A stretch of 45,631 nt of DNA from an uncultured Zoogloea sp. (lineage in GTDB: Bacteria; Pseudomonadota; Gammaproteobacteria; Burkholderiales; Rhodocyclaceae). The notes beneath the pieces are model-generated. The model was not told the origin of the DNA. It worked only from the letters and a program-made list of their open reading frames with translations, and searched no databases. The DNA lies in contig CALBTT010000107.1 in assembly GCA_937967645.1 (NCBI GenBank), positions 1 to 45,631 on the forward strand, given 5' to 3'. This document shows, one piece after another, positions 41,162 to 45,631 of this stretch (the first letter of the stretch is position 1; every line of letters starts with the position of its first letter). A program made the position numbers and the translations under genes.

Positions 41162-41488
41162 ATGGAAGTGCTCGACCCCCTCCTCCACCAGCCCCTGCGT
41201 ACCCAGCTCGCCGCCTTTCTTGCGGGGGCCGGGGAGGCCAGCTTCAGCGAGCTCAAGCAGAACCTCGGCGTCTCCGACGGCAACCTGGAGTCCCATCTCA
41301 AGAAGCTCATCGCTGCAGATTACGTGTCCCTGCGCCGCAGCGAAGGCCCCGGCCGGGCCCAGACCCGCTACACCCTGACCCCCACCGGGCTGGAGGCCCT
41401 GCAGCGCTACATCCAGGCCCTGCAGAAGCTGCTGCCCCTCGGCGACGGTCGCAACAGCGGCGCCTTCGGCGATGCGCTGGCCGGCTGA
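41162..41488 (+). CDS. Winged-helix transcriptional regulator (HTH_34/MarR-like)
   Basis: This 108-residue single-domain regulator has a winged-helix fold. Helices around LRTQLAAFLAGAG are followed by the HTH SFSELKQNLGVSDGNLESHLKKL, a wing YVSLRRSEGPGRAQTRYTLT and a dimerisation helix LEALQRYIQALQKLL. This matches the family of small regulators often found beside membrane protein genes (HTH_34-like). No metal-binding cysteine pair of the ArsR type is present. It is the likely ligand of the two ACTCTG-N5-CAGAGT palindromes at the operon promoter, that is, an autorepressor. Binding is inferred from operon structure. Confidence 0.85.
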   Translation: MEVLDPLLHQPLRTQLAAFLAGAGEASFSELKQNLGVSDGNLESHLKKLIAADYVSLRRSEGPGRAQTRYTLTPTGLEALQRYIQALQKLLPLGDGRNSGAFGDALAG

Positions 41489-41500
41489 GACGGGCGCACG

Positions 41501-41926
41501 ATGAAACTGGACACTCTGGCACGCCATGCGTTGCGCGTCGTCCTGCTGCCCGCGGTGATGCTGGGTGGCTTCATTCTCTACGGACAATCGATCGGACTGG
41601 CGGATGTGCTGATGCCCGTGCCGGAAGACCGTCGGCTGGTGCTGCCCATCCTGATCAGCCAGGGCTTCCTGGCCGCCACCCTGAGCGCAGCCGCGGCCTG
41701 CTTTCCGCTGGCCTGGCTATACGGGCGGGCGGCGCCAGGCGTGGCGGCCCTGGCCACCCTGCCGGTGCTGTACACGACGCTTCCCGATGCGCTGCAGGCT
41801 GGCCGACACCCCGTATCCATATCCATCCACGCCTTCGAACTGGCCAGTTTCGTGATCCTGCTGGTGGGTGCCACCTGGCTGGCCAGCCGCCGCCTGACGG
41901 GCGGCCGGAACAGCTCACACGGCTGA
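41501..41926 (+). CDS. Small multi-pass membrane protein
   Basis: This 141-residue protein has about four predicted membrane helices (LRVVLLPAVMLGGFILY; LILISQGFLAATL-like second; GVAALATLPVLYTTL; ELASFVILLVGATWLA). No family is recognised. It is the last gene of the operon, starting 12 bases after the regulator, and its end overlaps the convergent bluB gene by 12 bases. Its role is probably tied to the first membrane protein of the operon, but nothing in the sequence shows what that is. Confidence 0.75.
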   Translation: MKLDTLARHALRVVLLPAVMLGGFILYGQSIGLADVLMPVPEDRRLVLPILISQGFLAATLSAAAACFPLAWLYGRAAPGVAALATLPVLYTTLPDALQAGRHPVSISIHAFELASFVILLVGATWLASRRLTGGRNSSHG

Positions 41927-42601
41927 AGGCAGCGGCGCCTCGTCGCGCCAGCCGTTCTCGAAAACCACCGTATCCAGCGGCATGCGCTCGGCCCACTGGT
42001 GGATCTCCAGCATCGGCCGCGGGTAGAAGGCCTCCACGTGGCCGATGCACAGGATCGCCACCGGGCGGGCCCCCGCCGGCATGTGCAGCAGTTCGGCCAG
42101 AGCCACCGGGTCGAAGATCGACACCCAGCCCAGGCCGACACCCTCGGCACGGGCGGCCAGCCACATGTTCTGGATGGCACAGGCCACCGAGGCCAGGTCC
42201 ATCTCGGGCAGGGTGCGACGGCCGAAGACGTGCTTCTCGCGCCCGTCGGAAAGGGCCACCACCACCACCTCGCCGGCTTCCAGCAGGCCTTCCACCTTGA
42301 GCTGCATGAACTCATCCTCACGCTCCCCTAGGGCCCGTGCGGTGGCCCGCCGCTCCGCATCGACCAGGGTGTGCATGCGCTCGCGCAGGCCCCGGTCGGT
42401 GATGCGGATGAAGCGCCAGGGCTGCATGTAGCCGACGCTGGGGGCGTGGTGGGCGGCCCACAGCAGACGTCCGAGCAGGGCCGGATCCACCGGGTCGGGG
42501 AGGAAGTGGCGCATGTCGCGACGCTCCGCGATGACGCGGTAGACCGCCGCCACGTCGGCGTCCGGAAAACGATTGCGCGAGGGGTCGATAGGGTCGGCCA
42601 T
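41915..42601 (-). CDS. bluB: 5,6-dimethylbenzimidazole synthase BluB
   Basis: This 228-residue flavin-dependent enzyme of the nitroreductase fold breaks down reduced FMN with oxygen to make the lower ligand of cobalamin. Diagnostic segments are ERRDMRHFLPDPV (FMN phosphate contact), WAAHHAPSVGYMQPWRFI, the EMDLASVACAIQNMWLAARAEGVGLGWVSIF core and the C-terminal NGWRDE. The length is normal. It follows dbpA on the same strand after 35 bases and may be read from the same transcript. No cobalamin riboswitch is visible upstream and no other cobalamin gene is nearby. Confidence 0.92.
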   Translation of the reverse strand: MADPIDPSRNRFPDADVAAVYRVIAERRDMRHFLPDPVDPALLGRLLWAAHHAPSVGYMQPWRFIRITDRGLRERMHTLVDAERRATARALGEREDEFMQLKVEGLLEAGEVVVVALSDGREKHVFGRRTLPEMDLASVACAIQNMWLAARAEGVGLGWVSIFDPVALAELLHMPAGARPVAILCIGHVEAFYPRPMLEIHQWAERMPLDTVVFENGWRDEAPLPSAV

Positions 42602-42636
42602 GGCGGTAGAAAGCTCCAGCTGCGGAAACCGCGAGT

Positions 42637-44127
42637 TTACTCGTCCAGCAGGCGCACGCGGACCTTGCGGCCCTTGATCTTGCCCTCGCCCAGCCGCTTC
42701 AGGGCGCGTGCCGCCACCTCACGGGCCACCGCCACGTAGGTGGACTGGTCATTGACGTTGATCTTGCCGATCTGCGCCGCCGCCAGCCCGGCCTCGCCGG
42801 TGAGGGCACCGAGCACGTCGCCAGGGCGGATCTTGTCCTTGCGGCCACCGAGGATCTGCAGGGTCACCATCGGCGCCTCCAGGGGTGGCGCGGCTTCCGC
42901 CTCCAGGTCGGCGAGGGACTCCCACACCGGCACGAAGCCCTGGGCCGCGGCAATCGCCGCCACCCGCGACTTCTCATTGGGCGTCGCCAGGCTCAGGGCC
43001 CAACCGTCCTCACCAGCGCGGCCGGTGCGGCCGACCCGGTGCACGTGCACCTCCGGGTCGTGACTCAGGTCCACGTTGATCACCGCTGCCAGCCCGGCGA
43101 TGTCCAGGCCGCGGGCCGCCACATCGGTGGCCACCAGCACGCTGCAGCTGCGGTTGGCGAAGCGCACCATCACCTGGTCGCGCTCGCGCTGGTCCAGCTC
43201 GCCGTGCAGGGCCAGGGCCTGCACGCCGTCGGCAGCCAGGGCCTCGACCAGGTCGCGGCATTGCTGGCGGGTATTGCAGAAGGCCAGCGCGCTGTCGGGG
43301 CGGTAATGCCGCAGCAGCAGGCCCACCGCATGCAGGCGCTGCTCCGGCGCCACCTCATAGAAGCGCTGGCGGATGGTGTCCTCGGCGTGCTGCTCGGGCA
43401 GCGCGATGACCTGCGGCTGGCGCATGAACTGGCGCGCCAGGCGCACCACGCCGGGCGGATAGGTGGCCGAGAAGAGCAGGGTCTGGCGGCCCCGCGGGCA
43501 GGCCGCCACGACCTGGGCGATGTCGTCGAAGAAGCCCATGTCGAGCATGCGGTCGGCCTCGTCCAGCACCAGGGTAGCCAGGTTGTCGAGCTGCAGGGTG
43601 CCGCGCGCCAGGTGATCGAGCAGGCGCCCGGGGGTGCCCACCACCACGTGGGCGCCGTGGGCCAGGCTGTCGGCCTGCGGGCGGATCGGCGAACCGCCGC
43701 ACAGGCTGAGGATCTTGATGTTGTCCTCGGCGCGGGCCAGGCGGCGCAGCTCCTGGCTGACCTGCTCGGCCAGCTCGCGGGTCGGGCACAGCACCAGCGC
43801 CTGCACGGCAAAGCGGCGACCATCCAGGCGCTGCAGCAGGGGCAGGCCGAAGGCGGCGGTCTTGCCACTGCCGGTGCGAGCCTGGGCGATCAGGTCGTAG
43901 CCGCCCAGGGCCACTGGCAGCGCGGCGGCCTGGATCGGGGTCATGGTGTGGTAGCCGAGGCGCGCCAGGTTGGCCAGCACGGCGGCGGGCAGCTCCAGCC
44001 GCTCGAAGGGCTCGGGCGCTGCGGCTTGCGGCGGCGGCACGAAGGTGGCGTCGGGCAGGGCGTCGGGAGAGAGGGTCTCGGCAAGGCCGGAAGCGTCGTC
44101 CGGCAGCGGGGTGTTTTGCGAAGTCAT
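42637..44127 (-). CDS. dbpA: ATP-dependent RNA helicase DbpA
   Basis: This 496-residue DEAD-box helicase has an acidic/proline N-terminal extension (1-45) not seen in short DbpA proteins. The helicase core has the Q motif (GYHTMTPIQAAALP), Walker A ARTGSGKT, PTRELAEQV, GTPGRLLDH, DEAD in VLDEADRMLDMGF, SAT, and HRVGRTGRAG. The C-terminal RNA-binding domain (about 420-496; PGDVLGALTGEAGL, IGKINVNDQSTYVAV) identifies it as DbpA, which acts on 23S rRNA helix 92 during large-subunit assembly. Its upstream region holds the second double-hairpin element. Confidence 0.95.
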   Translation of the reverse strand: MTSQNTPLPDDASGLAETLSPDALPDATFVPPPQAAAPEPFERLELPAAVLANLARLGYHTMTPIQAAALPVALGGYDLIAQARTGSGKTAAFGLPLLQRLDGRRFAVQALVLCPTRELAEQVSQELRRLARAEDNIKILSLCGGSPIRPQADSLAHGAHVVVGTPGRLLDHLARGTLQLDNLATLVLDEADRMLDMGFFDDIAQVVAACPRGRQTLLFSATYPPGVVRLARQFMRQPQVIALPEQHAEDTIRQRFYEVAPEQRLHAVGLLLRHYRPDSALAFCNTRQQCRDLVEALAADGVQALALHGELDQRERDQVMVRFANRSCSVLVATDVAARGLDIAGLAAVINVDLSHDPEVHVHRVGRTGRAGEDGWALSLATPNEKSRVAAIAAAQGFVPVWESLADLEAEAAPPLEAPMVTLQILGGRKDKIRPGDVLGALTGEAGLAAAQIGKINVNDQSTYVAVAREVAARALKRLGEGKIKGRKVRVRLLDE

Positions 44128-44205
44128 GCCGGATTATGGGGGATGGAAGGCGGTGCCGGGGCGTGCAGGGGGGCGCTATCGCGTCCTGGCACTCCCGCGA
44201 CCCGG

Positions 44206-44274
44206 TGTAGGGGCGGCTTCAGCCGCCCACGGACTCCGATCAGGCACCTGCGGGCGACTGAAGTCGCCCCTACA
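44206..44274. repeat. REP/BIME-like double-hairpin element, copy 2
   Basis: This 69-bp element shares its first 30 bases exactly with copy 1 and, apart from two substitutions, its last 28 bases. In the right arm GGGCGACT-GA-AGTCGCCC replaces GGGCGGCT-GA-AGCCGCCC. Both differences occur at paired positions, so the stem is preserved. It lies between the J-like gene and dbpA, two leftward genes. The 11-base centre differs between copies. Confidence 0.85.
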
Positions 44275-44296
44275 GTTCAGCCGCCCCGGCGGCAGC

Positions 44297-45100
44297 TCAG
44301 CGCTGCAGCTCCTGCTGCCAGCGCATGCGCTCGCGGGCGACCCGCTCCTGGACGCGGCGCTCCTCTTCCATGTCGGCGCGGCGGGCGGCCTCCTCCTTCT
44401 GGCGCTTCTCCCATTCGGCCTTCTGGCGGGCGGACTGTTCGGCCCGCTCCAGGTCGGAGGAGACCCGGTCGGCGTACTGCTCGCGCTCGCGCAGCGCCCA
44501 CTCGCGCTGGCGCTCCTCCTCCTTGCGGGCATTCTCACGCCGCTGTTCCTCGGCGCGGCGCCGGGATTCAGCCCGCTCCTCGGCCTCGCGGGCCTCCTGC
44601 GCGGCGATCTCCTTGTCGTCCATGGTGCCGTAGATCTGGCGCTTCTCGGCGGCCATCACCCGCTCCTGGGCTTCGGCAGCGGCCTCGCCGCTCGCCACCC
44701 GGCCGGCCTGCTTGAAGGCGAAGACCGAGAAGAAGATCTGGATGCTCATGCCGATGATCATCAGGCCACCGATGATGGACAGCATGATGCGGGCCGGCGT
44801 CCATTTGACGTCGGCGATCTCGACCTTCAGCGGGGTGCTGCCGACCACCGGCGGCGGCTCGGCAGCAGGCGGTAGCGGGGCAGCCAGGCTGGCGTCGTAG
44901 GCATCGCGGCGTCCCGGGTCGGAGAGGATCCAGTAGGCCTCCTTGATGACCTTGATCTGGTTCTCCGCATCCATCGGCTGCAGCCCGTGGGCCCCGGACC
45001 GGTAGTGGTTAAAGAGCCGGAGGTGGGCCGCATGGATGTCGGCCTCGGTGGCCTGGGGGGTCAGTCCGAGCAGGTCGTAGAGGGTGGTCCTGGCCTTCAT
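44297..45100 (-). CDS. J-like-domain membrane protein lacking HPD, with charged coiled coil
   Basis: This 267-residue protein has an N-terminal J-like domain (about 4-70: TTLYDLLGLTPQATEADI, then IKVIKEAYWILSDPGRRDAYD). The HPD tripeptide needed to stimulate DnaK is missing; the position reads LFNHYRSG. A membrane helix follows at about 105-127 (IMLSIIGGLMIIGMSIQIFFSVF). A long, highly charged Glu/Arg/Gln coiled coil completes the protein (about 145-267). It is probably a membrane-tethered adaptor rather than an active co-chaperone. ATG at 45100 gives a natural J-domain start. A longer frame begins at 45163. A TATAAT at 45138-45143 on this strand supports its own promoter. Confidence 0.82.
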   Translation of the reverse strand: MKARTTLYDLLGLTPQATEADIHAAHLRLFNHYRSGAHGLQPMDAENQIKVIKEAYWILSDPGRRDAYDASLAAPLPPAAEPPPVVGSTPLKVEIADVKWTPARIMLSIIGGLMIIGMSIQIFFSVFAFKQAGRVASGEAAAEAQERVMAAEKRQIYGTMDDKEIAAQEAREAEERAESRRRAEEQRRENARKEEERQREWALREREQYADRVSSDLERAEQSARQKAEWEKRQKEEAARRADMEEERRVQERVARERMRWQQELQR

Positions 45101-45137
45101 GATAGAGGGATCGCCGTCGTGCAAATATGTGTGGCGG

Positions 45138-45143
45138 ATTATA
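45138..45143 (-). promoter_or_regulatory. TATAAT -10 element for the J-like gene
   Basis: A perfect TATAAT lies 38 bases before the ATG at 45100 on the minus strand. No good -35 is seen at the right distance (TTCAGG at 19 bp is poor). It suggests that transcription can start between lolD and this gene. Confidence 0.4.
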
Positions 45144-45196
45144 TCGTCACCACCCGGGGCCACCTGAAGGGCGATCCACCCGGGCAGTGCGGGGCG

Positions 45197-45631
<435 letters not shown>

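Noticed and set aside
41915..42800. A cobalamin riboswitch for bluB
   Set aside because: bluB follows dbpA by 35 bases, leaving no room, and no B12-box pattern was found in the gap.

Overview
The window looks like a chromosomal segment of a GC-rich denitrifying proteobacterium, most likely a betaproteobacterium of the Rhodocyclales type. This is inferred from gene content (nirJ, nirN, a DNR-type regulator, nnrS, rdgC, fabI, bluB, dbpA, lolD) and a strong C/G third-position bias. No marker gene fixes the species. No tRNA, rRNA, CRISPR array, insertion sequence or prophage gene was seen. No stretch longer than about 300 bases lacks a gene.

Region 1 (about 1-25,050) is one functional block: a type I secretion system dedicated to a giant adhesin. 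A histidine kinase with a 7TMR-DISM-type sensor and an OmpR-type response regulator are transcribed leftward. Diverging from them is a rightward series: a TolC-type outer membrane channel, a 5,728-residue adhesin built of about 43 Calx-beta-like repeats with a short C-terminal RTX tail, an ABC exporter and an HlyD-type adaptor. Three features stand out. The exporter's nucleotide-binding domain has lost the signature motif, the catalytic glutamate and the switch histidine. Hairpins flank the adhesin gene. A 10-bp direct repeat sits in the intergenic region shared with the kinase.

Region 2 (25,060-28,600) holds a NERD-nuclease/SF1-helicase fusion (-), a CreA-family exported protein (+) and a response-regulator/histidine-kinase hybrid (-).

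Region 3 (28,600-34,500) is a small denitrification island: nirJ and nirN (heme d1 synthesis), a DUF2249 protein, a DNR-type Crp/Fnr regulator and NnrS. Palindromes of the TTGA-N6-TCAA class lie upstream of nirJ and of the DUF2249 gene, so the regulator encoded here probably controls both. The remaining nir genes are not in the window.

Region 4 (34,500-39,500) carries housekeeping and stress genes: TerC-family protein, SrkA-like kinase, HAD-fold protein, FabI, a small kinase-like protein of unknown role and RdgC.

Region 5 (39,570-41,930) is a four-gene operon encoding a membrane protein, a lipoprotein, a winged-helix regulator and a membrane protein. It is preceded by a near-consensus promoter in which two tandem ACTCTG-N5-CAGAGT palindromes are embedded, a layout that suggests autoregulation.

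Region 6 (41,915-45,631) runs leftward: bluB, dbpA, a J-like-domain membrane protein that lacks HPD, and a lolD gene cut by the right edge. Two copies of a roughly 70-bp double-hairpin element (near 38.5 kb and 44.2 kb) differ by paired substitutions that keep one stem intact. This marks them as members of a REP/BIME-like family.
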